NCBI GenBank assembly: GCA_045106735.1
Contig: JBGCEZ010000009.1
Span: forward strand, 62,001 to 126,000
Length of the DNA: 64,000 bases
Reading direction: 5' to 3'
DNA from: JBGCEZ01 sp045106735
GTDB lineage: Bacteria; Planctomycetota; Phycisphaerae; Phycisphaerales; SM1A02
Below are positions 9,889 to 19,148 of this stretch, piece after piece. Under the pieces are notes generated by a model that had not been told where the DNA came from, did no database searches, and worked only from the letters and a program-made list of their open reading frames with translations. Positions within the stretch are counted from its first letter, which is position 1. Every line of letters begins with the position of its first letter. Position numbers and translations under genes: made by a program.

Positions 9889-11045
9889 TGAACAGTCTCT
9901 CTCCCACCCGTGGCGCTCTGTGCCTTCTCGCCGCCACCGTGCTGACCGGTTCGGTGTTGGCCGATGATGCGACGGCATCGATGATCGCGCCTGCGGCTCC
10001 CGCAACGGCTCCCGCGTCCGACGCCCAAGAAGTTCCGCCCGTCACCGTCGAAGAACCGGCAAACCTCGCCGACGACGAGACGATCGGCGCGCAGAACAAC
10101 CCGCTGGAAGACGAGATCACGCCGGCACTCGAAGCGGCGGTGCAAAAGGGCTTTGCCTACTTGGCCGCCCAGCAGAACGATGACGGTTCCTTTGGGCACG
10201 GGCGGTACGGCAAGCACGTCGGGATTTCCTCCCTGTGCGCGATCGCCTTCATGGCCGACGGCAACCTGCCCGGCCGCGGTCCCTTTGGTGATCGCGTCGA
10301 ACGGGCCCTGGAGTTTGTGCTCGACCACGCCACGGACGCGGGATTGCTCGCGGCCGAAACGTCGCACGGTCCGATGTACGGCCACGGTTTCGCCACGCTT
10401 TTTCTCGGCGAGATCTACGGGATGAACCCGACCGACGAACGGGTGCGCGAGGCACTCGAGAAGGCCGTCGACATCATCATCGGTTCGCAGAATGAAGAAG
10501 GCGGCTGGCGGTACAACCCGGTCCCGATGGACGCCGACGTGTCGGTGACCATTTGCCAGGTCATGGCCCTGCGTTCGGCCCGCAACGCCGGCATCAAGGT
10601 GCCGAAGGAAACGATCGAACGTGCGGTCGAGTACGTCCGCGAATGCCAGAACGACGATGGCGGATTTCGGTACATGCGTTCGCCCGGCGGCAGCGCGTGG
10701 CCGCGGACCGCAGCTGGCGTGGCCGCGCTCTTTTACGCCGGCGAACATGACGACGAATCGATCGACCGCGGTTTGGACTACCTCGTCCGCAATGCTTTCC
10801 CCGGCAGCCGACTGGCAAACCGCTCGCACCAGTACTACGGCCACTACTACGCGGTGCAGGCCATGTACTTGGCCGGCGGCGAACGTTGGGCGACGTGGTG
10901 GCCGGCGATTCGCCAGGAACTCATGAGCACCCAGCACCCTGAGGGTGGCTGGCTCGATCACTACGCCGGCGGGGCCTATTCGTCCGCCATGAGTCTCATC
11001 GTCCTGCAGATGCCCAAGCGGTACCTGCCGATCTTCCAGCGCTGA
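9888..11045 (+). CDS. Exported prenyltransferase/squalene-oxidase-fold repeat protein
   Basis: 385 residues from ATG 9888, which shares a base with the upstream stop (TGATG). A signal peptide (CLLAATVLTGSVLADD) is followed by a short Pro/Ala linker. The rest is an alpha-alpha toroid of repeated units with the typical QNDDGSFG, QNEEGGWRY, CQNDDGGFRY and QHPEGGWLDHY motifs. These QxxDGG(F/W) repeats belong to the terpenoid cyclase/protein prenyltransferase fold. The DxDD motif of squalene-hopene cyclases is absent, and the protein is about half their length, so it is not a cyclase. Similar proteins sit beside vWA genes in planctomycetes, where the toroid is likely a binding or structural module. 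Last strongly coupled member of the operon. Confidence 0.85.
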   Translation: MNSLSPTRGALCLLAATVLTGSVLADDATASMIAPAAPATAPASDAQEVPPVTVEEPANLADDETIGAQNNPLEDEITPALEAAVQKGFAYLAAQQNDDGSFGHGRYGKHVGISSLCAIAFMADGNLPGRGPFGDRVERALEFVLDHATDAGLLAAETSHGPMYGHGFATLFLGEIYGMNPTDERVREALEKAVDIIIGSQNEEGGWRYNPVPMDADVSVTICQVMALRSARNAGIKVPKETIERAVEYVRECQNDDGGFRYMRSPGGSAWPRTAAGVAALFYAGEHDDESIDRGLDYLVRNAFPGSRLANRSHQYYGHYYAVQAMYLAGGERWATWWPAIRQELMSTQHPEGGWLDHYAGGAYSSAMSLIVLQMPKRYLPIFQR

Positions 11046-11067
11046 GGTGCGTGTGAGTCACCGATTG

Positions 11068-12276
11068 ATGCCAACGATCCGTCGCCATCTCGCGTCCGCC
11101 GCCGCGGCAGCTGTGGTCACGCTCGCGTGCAGTGGAGTTGCTTCTGCCCGCGAAGAGTTCGTGCTGTTGCTCCGCGACGGTTCGGTCAAGGCCGTGTCCG
11201 TGCTGGAAATGCGCGACGGCATGATCATCCACGACTTCGCCGGGCGTCCGGAATCCGTCCCGATCGCTGACGTTCTGGCCGCGGTCCAATGGCGTTCGGG
11301 AAGCCGCCAGTCGCCCATGATCCGTCCGATTCTGCGGCGCGAGCTCGGACTGCTGCGGATGCGCGACGGCCAGCACTTCCCCGGCACGGTGGCCCGCGAG
11401 CCGTCGGAAGATCCGGACGTCCTGAGTTGGGTGCATCCCCAGCTTGGGCGGCAGAACCTGCCCATCGAAGACATCGCTTCGGTGCTGTTTCGCGTGGCCG
11501 AAGCGCCCGGCGAGATCGAACTTTCCGGCGGCGACCGCGTGGTGCTGCGAAACGGTGACCGCCTGGACGGCTTCATCATGTCGATCGGCGCGGAAGTGGT
11601 CGTGCAGCAAGAAGACGCGTCGGGCGACGTCCGCGATGTGAACGTGCCACTTCGCCGAGTGGCCGGCCTGCGCCTGGTCGCGGACGCGGCGGAACCGGGC
11701 GACCGACGCATGTGGTTCGACGAGGGCACGGTCCTCGACATCGACGACCTCACCGCTCCGGCGGCGAGCAGCATCTCGGTCAGTCGGCCGGGCTCCGGCA
11801 CGCCGATCACCCTCGAAGGCATCGACCTCGAGGACGTGGCCGCGATCGTTTTCGACATGGACGCGCTCGTGCCGCTGGCCGCGCTGCCCGTCGAACGCAT
11901 CGAACCCCTTGACGGCCGCTACCGGGCGGAAGCCCCGCAGCTCCTGCAGCCGCGGGTCGCGGCGCAGCTCGGCGCGGTCACCCTCACCGGCCCGGCCAGC
12001 GTGACGTGGACGCTCCCCGAACCAAACGGGCGATTCCTCGCGGACGTCACGATCCCCGAGGGCGCCCGCGACTGGGCGGACCTGGAGTTCGTGGTGCTCG
12101 ACGGTCGCGAAGAGCGCATGCGCGTGCGACTGAACCGCGCCAACCCGTCGGCCCCGATCGATGTCCGCATGGCGTCAAGCGATCGCCGGTTGACGATCCG
12201 CCTGGAGACGGGTCGCCATGGTGCGGTGCAGGATCGGGTGGAGTTGACGCTGGCTCGGGTGCAGTACGAGGGGTAG
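11068..12276 (+). CDS. Exported beta-rich protein with LRDGS/LRNGDRL repeats
   Basis: 402 residues from ATG 11068; GTG 11047 and GTG 11053 are possible but would lengthen the signal peptide with charged residues. The N-terminus is a clear Sec signal peptide ending near GVASAREE. The mature part holds repeated short beta units of the form LxxGDxLxGxI, for example LLRDGSVKAV, MRDGQHFPG and LRNGDRLDGF. These are common in planctomycete exported proteins and are thought to form small SH3-like or LSm-like barrels. It follows the toroid gene by 22 bases on the same strand and may be the last gene of the operon. Function unknown. Confidence 0.75.
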   Translation: MPTIRRHLASAAAAAVVTLACSGVASAREEFVLLLRDGSVKAVSVLEMRDGMIIHDFAGRPESVPIADVLAAVQWRSGSRQSPMIRPILRRELGLLRMRDGQHFPGTVAREPSEDPDVLSWVHPQLGRQNLPIEDIASVLFRVAEAPGEIELSGGDRVVLRNGDRLDGFIMSIGAEVVVQQEDASGDVRDVNVPLRRVAGLRLVADAAEPGDRRMWFDEGTVLDIDDLTAPAASSISVSRPGSGTPITLEGIDLEDVAAIVFDMDALVPLAALPVERIEPLDGRYRAEAPQLLQPRVAAQLGAVTLTGPASVTWTLPEPNGRFLADVTIPEGARDWADLEFVVLDGREERMRVRLNRANPSAPIDVRMASSDRRLTIRLETGRHGAVQDRVELTLARVQYEG

Positions 12277-12485
12277 GCGCCCCGAAGCCGCTCGAAACGC
12301 CGGGGGCCGACTCGGCGACGGCCACGGACACGGACTCCGAGCGTCGGCCGCGAGGCTGGGGCGCCGCCGGACGGAGTCGGGTTTGATTCGCCGCGCGCCA
12401 CTGCACCGTCCGCGGCGATCGCGGCGAGAAGCATGGGCCACTTCAATCGCCGCCGTGACGCCGTGTCGCCCCGCCGATCAATCGC

Positions 12486-15400
12486 TCACCCTGCCCCATG
12501 TTCTTGATCGTGCTGTTCGAGTCGCCGCTGCCACGCGGCAATCGCCGCCTCATTGGTTGCCGAAGGTTCCGCCGCCTGACGCCGCTGGGTCACCGTCACC
12601 AGCTCGGCCAACGCCTCGCGCTCGCCGCCCGTGTTCCCCCGCGTGGTGTACCCCTCGTGGCACGCCTCAAGGACGGCCACGCATTCTTCGTATCGTTCCA
12701 TGGCGAGCAAGAGTTCCGCTTGCCGGCGCTGGATCAGCGTACGAACCCGGCCTTCGATCACGCCTTCGGGATCTTCGAGTGCGCGAAGCAGAAGTGCCTC
12801 GGCCTCGTCGAATGCCTGGATCTCGATCAGGGTGCCGGCGAGGGCGTATCCCGCCCCCAGCGTCACCCGGGCGTAGGGACCGGCGACCTCGCGGCGGATC
12901 TCGAGGGCGTGTCGCAGCGCATCGGCGGAGTCTTCAATGCGGCCTTGCGCCCGGAAGATGCGCCCAAGATTCTCGTATGAACCTGCGACGGCGCTCGTGC
13001 GATCGAGCCCCGCAGCCGCGAAGATCTCCAGGGCCCGGTTGATCGCCGTCACCGCCGCATCGTAGTTTTCCGCCTGACGGTGCATCGCCCCGATGTTCAC
13101 GAGTGTGGTTGCCGGCTCCGCGTGCGCGTCGCCGAACAGGGCCGTCTGAATGGCGAGCACCCGGTCGTACTCGTCACTCGCTTCGGCAAATCGTCCCATC
13201 TCTGCGAGCGTTCGAGCGCGGGCTTGCAGGGCGACGGCGACACTGTTGTGCTGTTCGCCGTGTATCGATTGGTGAATCTCGGCCGCACGTTCGTAGGCGT
13301 CGACGGCCTCGTCCATTCGACGCAGCGCGAAGAGAATCTTCCCCAACTGAGAGTAGCTGGCGCCGACCGTGTGAGATGACGGGCCCTGGAGCTTGGTCTG
13401 GAGTTCGATCGCTTCGGCGAGCAGGCCCGGTGCTTCCGATGAGCGCGCGTCGTCGTAGCGGTAGAGCATCGCCAGCTGAACCAAGTGCGAAGCGATCTGC
13501 TCGTGTCCGTCGGGATACAGCTCCCGGCAGCGGGCGAGCGTCTGCTGGTGCAATTCAATCGACTCCCTGTTTCGTCCCATGTCGGCGAGCAGCATGCTCA
13601 GATTGTGGAAATTGGTGGTAACGAACGGATGGTCGTCACCGAGCGCTGCCCGATGCGTCTCGATGGCCTGGCGATACGATCGCTCGGCTTCGTCGTATGC
13701 ACTTGTCCGGTGCCGGAGATTCGCGATGCTGTTGTACGCCACGCCAACGTCGAGGTGGACGTCGCCCAGATGTTCGCGGAGCGCGGCGAGCGATCTCGCC
13801 AGCAATGTGTCGGCTTCCTCGTATTCGCTGACCGCGACCAAGGCATTGGCCAAGTGCATCTCCGCCCGCGGCACGTGCGTGGGGTCCGCCGGGGCGAGGC
13901 GCCGCCACATGGCGACCGCCTCGCGGTGAAGCTCCACTGCCTCGGTCAGCCGACTTTGGGAACCCCGGAGGATCGCAATGTTGCCAATCGTCTGGGCAAC
14001 ATTGATGTCGTCGGCGTTCCCCGTTTCGTCCGCCTCGCTGAGCGTTCGGTACAGCTCGAGCGATCGATTGAAGTTTTCTTCGGCTCGCTCGGTGTCTCTG
14101 ATCTGAACGTAGGTCTCGCCGAGGTGGCTGCGCACCTTGGCTTCGACTTCGGGGAACCCAGCCAGCTCATCGCCCACTCGCGTGGCCGTCTTGTCGAGAA
14201 TGCCGCGGAGCAATGTGGTGTCCGCGCCTTGTGCGACCTGCGCGCCCACGCCGGCGAGCATGTCGGTGAGAAACGTGGCGACTTGTTCGGCTTCGGTCGC
14301 GGATTTGATGGCCTCGTGTTCGGCTCGCTTCGCCCGCACCATGCCGACCGAGGTTCCGGCGGTCCCGACCAACACGGCGGCGAGTACCAAGCTGGCCGCG
14401 ACCACGGATCGCCGGTTGCGGCGCACGAATTTCCCGAGTCGATACTTCGCGCTTGGCGGCGACGCGAGCACCGGCTCGTTCTGGAGGTACCGGTCGATGT
14501 CTTCGGCGAGTCCGCTTGCGGTCTGATATCGGCGCGTGCGGTCCTTCTCCATTGCCTTCATCACGATCCAGTCGATATCGCCCAACACGAGCGGCCCGAG
14601 TCGTCGTGGTTCAATCGCTCTTCGTTGGGCGATCTCGGAGACTGATTCACCTGCTTTGCTCAGGCGCGTGCTTGGCTTCGGAGGATCAACTTCGCGGATG
14701 ATACGACGGATCTCCTCCATTCCCGCCCGCAGCAACGTTTTCGAATCGAACGGCGTGTGGCCGGTTACCGCTTCGTAGAGCAGTACGCCCAGGGCGTACA
14801 CATCCGAACGCGTATCGATGTCCATTGCGTTGAGCCCGACCTGTTCGGGCGACATGTACGCCGGCGTTCCGATCAACTGGCCTTGCTCGGTAAACACGGA
14901 GTGTTCGGTCAGCCGCGCTTCGGTTGCTTTGGCGATGCCGAAGTCGATGACCTTGGGCGCCGGTTCACCGTCCACCGTGGCGACGAGTACATTACTCGGC
15001 TTGATGTCACGGTGGATGATGCCTTTCTGGTGCGCGTGCTGCACCGCGAGGCACACTTTCCGAAACACTCGCAATCGATCCCGCACATCCAGCTTGTGTT
15101 CGTCGCAGAACTGCGTGAAGGGCATGCCCTCGGCGTATTCCATCACGAAGTACGGGCGACCGGTGTCGGTCGATCCGGCGTCGAACACTTTCGCGATGTT
15201 GGGGTGATCCATCACCGCCAACGCCTGCCGCTCGGCTTCGAAACGCGTGATCACCTGGCGCGTGTCCATCCCGAGCTTGATGACCTTGAGCGCGACCTGG
15301 CGCTTGACCGGCTCATGTTGCTCGGCGAGCCACACCGTGCCGAATCCGCCTTCACCCAACTCGCGCACCAACGTGTATTGATTGATCGTCTGGCCAGCGT

Positions 15401-15506
15401 GCTCAAGACTCGCCGATCGCTCCGGCCGAGCGGTGTCGAGATGGGTCACCGTCTGGTCGGGATCGCTCTGGCCGAAGTCGCTGGTGGTGTTCCCCTCGTC
15501 GTGCAT
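12486..15506 (-). CDS. Ser/Thr protein kinase with TPR repeats
   Basis: 1006 residues from ATG 15506, which has GGAG five bases upstream; an in-frame Met further upstream adds only basic low-quality sequence. The kinase domain covers about residues 40-310. It has the Gly loop GEGGFGTVW, the ATP Lys in VALKVIK, the catalytic HRDIKPSN, the metal-binding DFGIAKA, and SPEQ where APE is usual. One membrane helix near residues 355-378 (VVAASLVLAAVLVG) separates it from an extracytoplasmic-side region of about 600 residues. That region is full of TPR-type helices, among them the DVHLDVGVAYNSIANL and DDHPFVTTNFHNLS units typical of kinesin-light-chain-like TPRs. This is the common planctomycete PknB-type architecture. 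Such genes often lie next to an ECF sigma factor; none was found here. Substrate unknown. Confidence 0.93.
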   Translation of the reverse strand: MHDEGNTTSDFGQSDPDQTVTHLDTARPERSASLEHAGQTINQYTLVRELGEGGFGTVWLAEQHEPVKRQVALKVIKLGMDTRQVITRFEAERQALAVMDHPNIAKVFDAGSTDTGRPYFVMEYAEGMPFTQFCDEHKLDVRDRLRVFRKVCLAVQHAHQKGIIHRDIKPSNVLVATVDGEPAPKVIDFGIAKATEARLTEHSVFTEQGQLIGTPAYMSPEQVGLNAMDIDTRSDVYALGVLLYEAVTGHTPFDSKTLLRAGMEEIRRIIREVDPPKPSTRLSKAGESVSEIAQRRAIEPRRLGPLVLGDIDWIVMKAMEKDRTRRYQTASGLAEDIDRYLQNEPVLASPPSAKYRLGKFVRRNRRSVVAASLVLAAVLVGTAGTSVGMVRAKRAEHEAIKSATEAEQVATFLTDMLAGVGAQVAQGADTTLLRGILDKTATRVGDELAGFPEVEAKVRSHLGETYVQIRDTERAEENFNRSLELYRTLSEADETGNADDINVAQTIGNIAILRGSQSRLTEAVELHREAVAMWRRLAPADPTHVPRAEMHLANALVAVSEYEEADTLLARSLAALREHLGDVHLDVGVAYNSIANLRHRTSAYDEAERSYRQAIETHRAALGDDHPFVTTNFHNLSMLLADMGRNRESIELHQQTLARCRELYPDGHEQIASHLVQLAMLYRYDDARSSEAPGLLAEAIELQTKLQGPSSHTVGASYSQLGKILFALRRMDEAVDAYERAAEIHQSIHGEQHNSVAVALQARARTLAEMGRFAEASDEYDRVLAIQTALFGDAHAEPATTLVNIGAMHRQAENYDAAVTAINRALEIFAAAGLDRTSAVAGSYENLGRIFRAQGRIEDSADALRHALEIRREVAGPYARVTLGAGYALAGTLIEIQAFDEAEALLLRALEDPEGVIEGRVRTLIQRRQAELLLAMERYEECVAVLEACHEGYTTRGNTGGEREALAELVTVTQRRQAAEPSATNEAAIAAWQRRLEQHDQEHGAG

Positions 15507-16301
15507 GTTGGCTCCGGATTGCTGCGGGTACGAACGGTGTCGTGTTGGGCGTCGTGGATGGCGGATGACAGATGGCCGAAGACAGACCGTGCTGACGCCG
15601 CCGGCGTGGCGCGATCGATCTGCGGATTGTTTTCGAGCCGCCCGGCGACGCTCACCGTAGTCGACGGGCCGCCGCCCCGGCAAGAGGTGACGTCAGCCAG
15701 GTGCAGCTGGACGTTCCAGGCGATGACAGCCCATCTTCACTCGATCCCGTGACTTGGTCGAGGGGTTGCTCGAGACCGGGAGCAATGCGCCCGTCCGTGG
15801 GAACCCGGGAGACGCGATCGGAATGCGCCGCATGCCGACCGATGAAAGCAACCGATCGCCACAACAGTGACTGATCAAGCAGACCCAAGTGCTCGGTCAA
15901 CCGCGCGAGCATCGTGGAAGTGAATCGTCTCGACCTGCACGCGGGTCATGCCGCATGATCCAGTGGCGGTATCGCGCCGGGGCCGTGGATCATTTGTTCG
16001 AGCGCGGCGAGCGCACGGGCATGCGGCATCGTGGGTGACTTCGAAGGGTGCCACGTCTCGGAGTGTCGTCAGGGTCCACGCGATCTGCGGTGGACGCACC
16101 GCGGGTGATCCTCAAACGATGGATGCCGTCTCACGGGGCGGGGTGGACGGCCCTCGGGGGAGGGAGTGCGCCGAAGTGTGCTCGTTGGTTCAGCGTCTCT
16201 TACCAAGTGAGACCGAGCGTCACGCTCGCGCTCCCACGAGGACGCCGAAGGAAAACCGGCTTTCCCAATCCATCACCCGCCCCCATCGGGCTGGCCACCC
16301 G
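15507..16301. other. 795-bp gap upstream of the kinase, no convincing gene
   Basis: Two small minus-strand frames exist (15652-15912 and 15875-16099), but neither resembles a known protein or an ECF sigma factor. A tight inverted repeat lies at 16214-16228 (CGAGCGT, one base, ACGCTCG), which could help end the acetyltransferase transcript. The kinase promoter should lie within the first ~200 bases. Confidence 0.4.
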
Positions 16302-16892
16302 TCAGTCGTCCCGCGGCTCGAGCATTCGCACCATGTGGACTTCCTCGGTAAAGCGGTCTCCGAGCCACATCGCCTGGGGCTCGCGGCCCCACGCGCGGAA
16401 GCCGAGCCGCTCGTACAGGCGGTGGGCGGCCGGGGACTCGCTGCTCACACCGATCTCGAGGCGCTGGACGTCCGGCCAGGTTCGGGCGTGGTCGATGGCT
16501 GCCTCGATGACCGCGGCCGCGTGGCCGGATCGGCGATGCTCCGGCTCGCACCACACGGCCACGATCCCCGCGCGGTGCTTTGCCTTCACCCGCTCGTGCC
16601 GGAAGATCGTGGCCACCGCCACGAGCGTTCCATCGACGTCACCGTCGCCGTCGCCATCGCCGTTGCCATCGCCGTTGCCATCGCCATCGACGGACACGCC
16701 GAACGTCACCGCGTTCGGATCGGCCAACCGCTTCGCCCACGCGGCATCGTCCCGGTCCGTCTCATCTTCGGGACTCGAGAAATACGCTTGCGGGGCGCCG
16801 GTGAGCATGGCGTGGCGGATGCGTCGATACGCGGCGGCGTCGTCAGCGGTGAGCTGGCGAATCTGCCGGGGATGATCCTGGTGCGTGCTCAT
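16302..16892 (-). CDS. GNAT acetyltransferase with Asp-Gly repeat insert
   Basis: 196 residues from ATG 16892. The GNAT fold is visible: an N-terminal helix pair, a central strand, the acetyl-CoA loop in EPEHRRSGHAAAVIEAA, and the C-terminal motif SPAAHRLYERLGFRAWG. The loop is a variant of the usual Q/R-x-x-G-x-G/A. Between strands 2 and 3 there is an insertion made of repeated Asp-Gly and Asn-Gly pairs (16641-16691), encoded by a hexanucleotide expansion. The acceptor substrate cannot be told. It lies downstream of the M28 peptidase on the same strand with a 91-bp gap. Confidence 0.85.
   Translation of the reverse strand: MSTHQDHPRQIRQLTADDAAAYRRIRHAMLTGAPQAYFSSPEDETDRDDAAWAKRLADPNAVTFGVSVDGDGNGDGNGDGDGDGDVDGTLVAVATIFRHERVKAKHRAGIVAVWCEPEHRRSGHAAAVIEAAIDHARTWPDVQRLEIGVSSESPAAHRLYERLGFRAWGREPQAMWLGDRFTEEVHMVRMLEPRDD
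16641..16691 (-). repeat. Coding hexanucleotide repeat (Asp-Gly/Asn-Gly)
   Basis: Near-perfect repeats of GCCATC/GCCGTT/GCCGTC on the plus strand encode alternating Gly with Asp or Asn on the minus strand, inside the acetyltransferase. The spelling DxDGDG is like calcium-binding loops. Confidence 0.9.
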
Positions 16893-16983
16893 GGTCGGTC
16901 GGTCCGCGTCGGGCGCCCGCGATCGGCGGGCGCAGACCAGGGTGTCGGTGTCGAGCCGCGGTGTGGCCACAGTGCCGCATCAC

Positions 16984-18186
16984 TCATCGGTGGACGTGGT
17001 CGTCGCCGTGGTCGTGATCGTGATCGCCGCGGGCATCGTGTTCCTCGCCTTCGCCGCCGCGCCGCCGGCGCTGCGGCCGCGGATCCTTCACCGCCGGAGC
17101 CACCGGGCCGTCGTCCATCGCCACGTCCCATGCGGCCAGGGCCACGAGTCGGGTCGTGCGCTCGACGAGTTTCGGCAGCACCTTGTCGGCGTGGTCGGTC
17201 ACCTGGTGGTAGTCCTCGTGGTCCTCCACGCTGAACAGCACCGCCTGGCGATCCTTGGCCAGGAACGGAGCCTGGTCGCTGCGGGGCAACCAGTCCGGAT
17301 GCTCGTCCCAGGAAAAGTCCAGGCCGACGACCGTGTTGGCCCGGCGCAGCGCGGCGGCCAGCCGCGGCGAGCGGATCGGACCGTCGACGCAGATCAGGTT
17401 CTCTTTGCCCCGGCTGATCATGTCCATGTTGTAAAGCCCCCGCATCTGATCCAGGTCGAATGGCGGGTTGGCCGCGATGTCGCGCGAACCACGGAGCCCG
17501 GACTCTTCGCCGCTGAAGCCGACGAAGATCACGGTGGACTTGAGCGGCGTCCCGGCGTGCACTTTGAGCAGCGCTTCGGCCACCGCGAGCATGGCACTGA
17601 TACCAGAAGCGTTGTCGTCGGCCCCGTTGTAGATCACGTCCGCGCCGGCCGGCTTGTCGGTGGCCCGCCGCAGGTGGTCGTAGTGCCCGCCGACGAGCAC
17701 GATTCCATCGCCCGTGCCGCGGATGCGCCCCATGACGTTCGGCGACGCGTCATCGTGCCCGGCCAGTGGATCGAACCACGTGCCGTCGGCCGCGCACGGT
17801 TCGAGCCCCAGCGCGTGCATGCGGCCGGCGATCCAACCGGCGGCCATGAAGCCTTCGACGCTCTTCCAGTGCCGGCCGTTCATGTGGTCGGACGCAAGAT
17901 GCTCGATCGTGTCGACGAGGTCCGGTGCAGTGATGCCCCGCACGGCGGCAAGCACCGCGTCGGGGTATGTTGCGTCGTTCGGTTGGGTGATGACGGGCGA
18001 CGGCGCCGCCTGCACGTCCATGAGGCCGGCGGCGTCGGTGTAGATGTTGGTCGTGGCCGTGCAGCCCGCGAGGGCGCCGGTCGAAGCGGTGGCCAACGCG
18101 GTGGCCAAAGCGGAGGCCAGTCTGGCAACACCGGTCAGGCGGAAGGCGGCGGCAGAGCGAACACGACGGGCGCGGTGATTGGTCAT
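16984..18186 (-). CDS. Lipoprotein M28-family metallopeptidase with His/Asp-rich tail
   Basis: 400 residues from ATG 18186. The N-terminus is a lipoprotein signal peptide with lipobox ALAGC (Cys 42). The M28 zinc-aminopeptidase residues are in order: the first His in GGHYDH (about 168), the bridging Asp in GADDNASG (190), the catalytic Glu pair in SGEESG (227-228), Asp in YNMDM (255), and a late His in the VEDHEDYHQVTDH segment. It is therefore probably an active, cell-surface or periplasmic peptidase. The last ~30 residues are unusual: an Arg cluster followed by alternating His and Asp, likely metal binding. It lies 82 bases after the cytochrome c gene. Confidence 0.92.
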   Translation of the reverse strand: MTNHRARRVRSAAAFRLTGVARLASALATALATASTGALAGCTATTNIYTDAAGLMDVQAAPSPVITQPNDATYPDAVLAAVRGITAPDLVDTIEHLASDHMNGRHWKSVEGFMAAGWIAGRMHALGLEPCAADGTWFDPLAGHDDASPNVMGRIRGTGDGIVLVGGHYDHLRRATDKPAGADVIYNGADDNASGISAMLAVAEALLKVHAGTPLKSTVIFVGFSGEESGLRGSRDIAANPPFDLDQMRGLYNMDMISRGKENLICVDGPIRSPRLAAALRRANTVVGLDFSWDEHPDWLPRSDQAPFLAKDRQAVLFSVEDHEDYHQVTDHADKVLPKLVERTTRLVALAAWDVAMDDGPVAPAVKDPRPQRRRRGGEGEEHDARGDHDHDHGDDHVHR

Positions 18187-18268
18187 GCCCGCATTGTCAC
18201 CGGCGACTGGGGTTCTGGCCAGCGTGGTGTGGGCGCGCGGGCCAAGTCCGCCAACTCGTTCAGAACGT

Positions 18269-18874
18269 TCAGTCGCTGGGGGCGGGGTTTGATTCGCTGG
18301 TGCCGGAGCTGCCGTCGCCATCACGCTTCGCCGCCATCGCCGCATCGACCCGCGCCCGCACGCGCGTGACGGTGGCCGGGGCGACCGGCGCCGCGTCGTT
18401 GTCCCAGGCGTGGCGGATGTACGTGATGACCGCGGCGAGTTCTTCGTCCGTACGGCCGGCAAACGTGGGCATGGCCTGCGACCACTCGCCGGTGCCGGAC
18501 ATGGCGCCGGTGGCCGGGTCGCCGCCGACGCCGCGCAGCAGCAACTCGACGATCGGTTCAGCGTCGTCCACGAGCACGCCTTCGGCCGCGGCAAGGGCGG
18601 GCTGCATCCAGGGAACGCCTTGCCCGTCGGCCTGGTGACATACCAAGCAGGATTCGTCGTAGACCTGTCGGCCAAGGATGCGCAGGCTCATGTCGTCGAT
18701 GGGGGCACTCGCGGGAGCAGCTGATCCGGTCGCGGCGCTCGCCTCGGTCGTCGTGCCGTCATCATCGGCCGGTGGTTCGGCGCAGCCGATGAGCGCGAGC
18801 GAAAGGGGGACGAGGCCCGCCAGGACGGCGAGTCGACCGCGACAAGGGTTCGACTGATTGGCCGATTGGTGCAT
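18269..18874 (-). CDS. Lipoprotein cytochrome c
   Basis: 201 residues from ATG 18874. The lipobox is ALIGC (Cys 31), followed by a Thr/Ala/Ser-rich linker. A single haem c site CLVCH lies at 76-80; the probable axial Met is in WSQAMPTFAG (135), followed by the typical helix DEELAAVITYIRHAW. This is a small class I cytochrome c anchored to a membrane by lipid. It is encoded directly downstream of the PQQ-type sugar dehydrogenase, so it is a natural electron acceptor for that enzyme. The C-terminal tail is Arg/Ala-rich and then Gly/Ser/Asp-rich. Confidence 0.92.
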   Translation of the reverse strand: MHQSANQSNPCRGRLAVLAGLVPLSLALIGCAEPPADDDGTTTEASAATGSAAPASAPIDDMSLRILGRQVYDESCLVCHQADGQGVPWMQPALAAAEGVLVDDAEPIVELLLRGVGGDPATGAMSGTGEWSQAMPTFAGRTDEELAAVITYIRHAWDNDAAPVAPATVTRVRARVDAAMAAKRDGDGSSGTSESNPAPSD

Positions 18875-18984
18875 GTTGGTCTTTCTGTTCCACCGGTGAT
18901 CGAACCGCGGCCCACCTCGATCGACGGACTCGATCGAGCGATCGGGGTCCGCTCTGAGATCTGCGCTCGAACCGGTTCAACGAC

Positions 18985-19095
18985 TCGGCTCTGGGCCCGT
19001 CTCCTGACCCGTCTCCTGACCGGTCTCCTGGTCCGGCTCTGGGCTCGTTTCTGGGCTCGTCTCTTCGCCAGGCTCTGGGCTCGTTTCAGTGGTCG
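18985..19095. repeat. Degenerate tandem repeats of CTGGGCTCGT / CTCCTGACC type
   Basis: Short imperfect units (CCCGTCTCCTGAC, CTGGGCTCGT) are repeated between the cytochrome c gene and the dehydrogenase. On the minus strand one frame reads as a Glu/Thr/Pro/Gln-rich tail. Confidence 0.8.
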
Positions 19096-19148
19096 AAGCC
19101 GCCGCCGAATCCATTCGCCGCGCGATGCATCGCGAACGCCATGTCCAC

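Noticed and set aside
9871..9890. GGTTCGAACCC as a tRNA T-loop
   Set aside because: It lies in coding sequence with no cloverleaf around it. No tRNA was found in the window.
14757..15752. Plus-strand 331-codon frame within the kinase gene
   Set aside because: The opposite strand shows full kinase motifs; this is a shadow.
15652..16099. Two minus-strand small frames as an ECF sigma factor
   Set aside because: No region-2 or region-4 helix pattern is visible, and the frames do not join.
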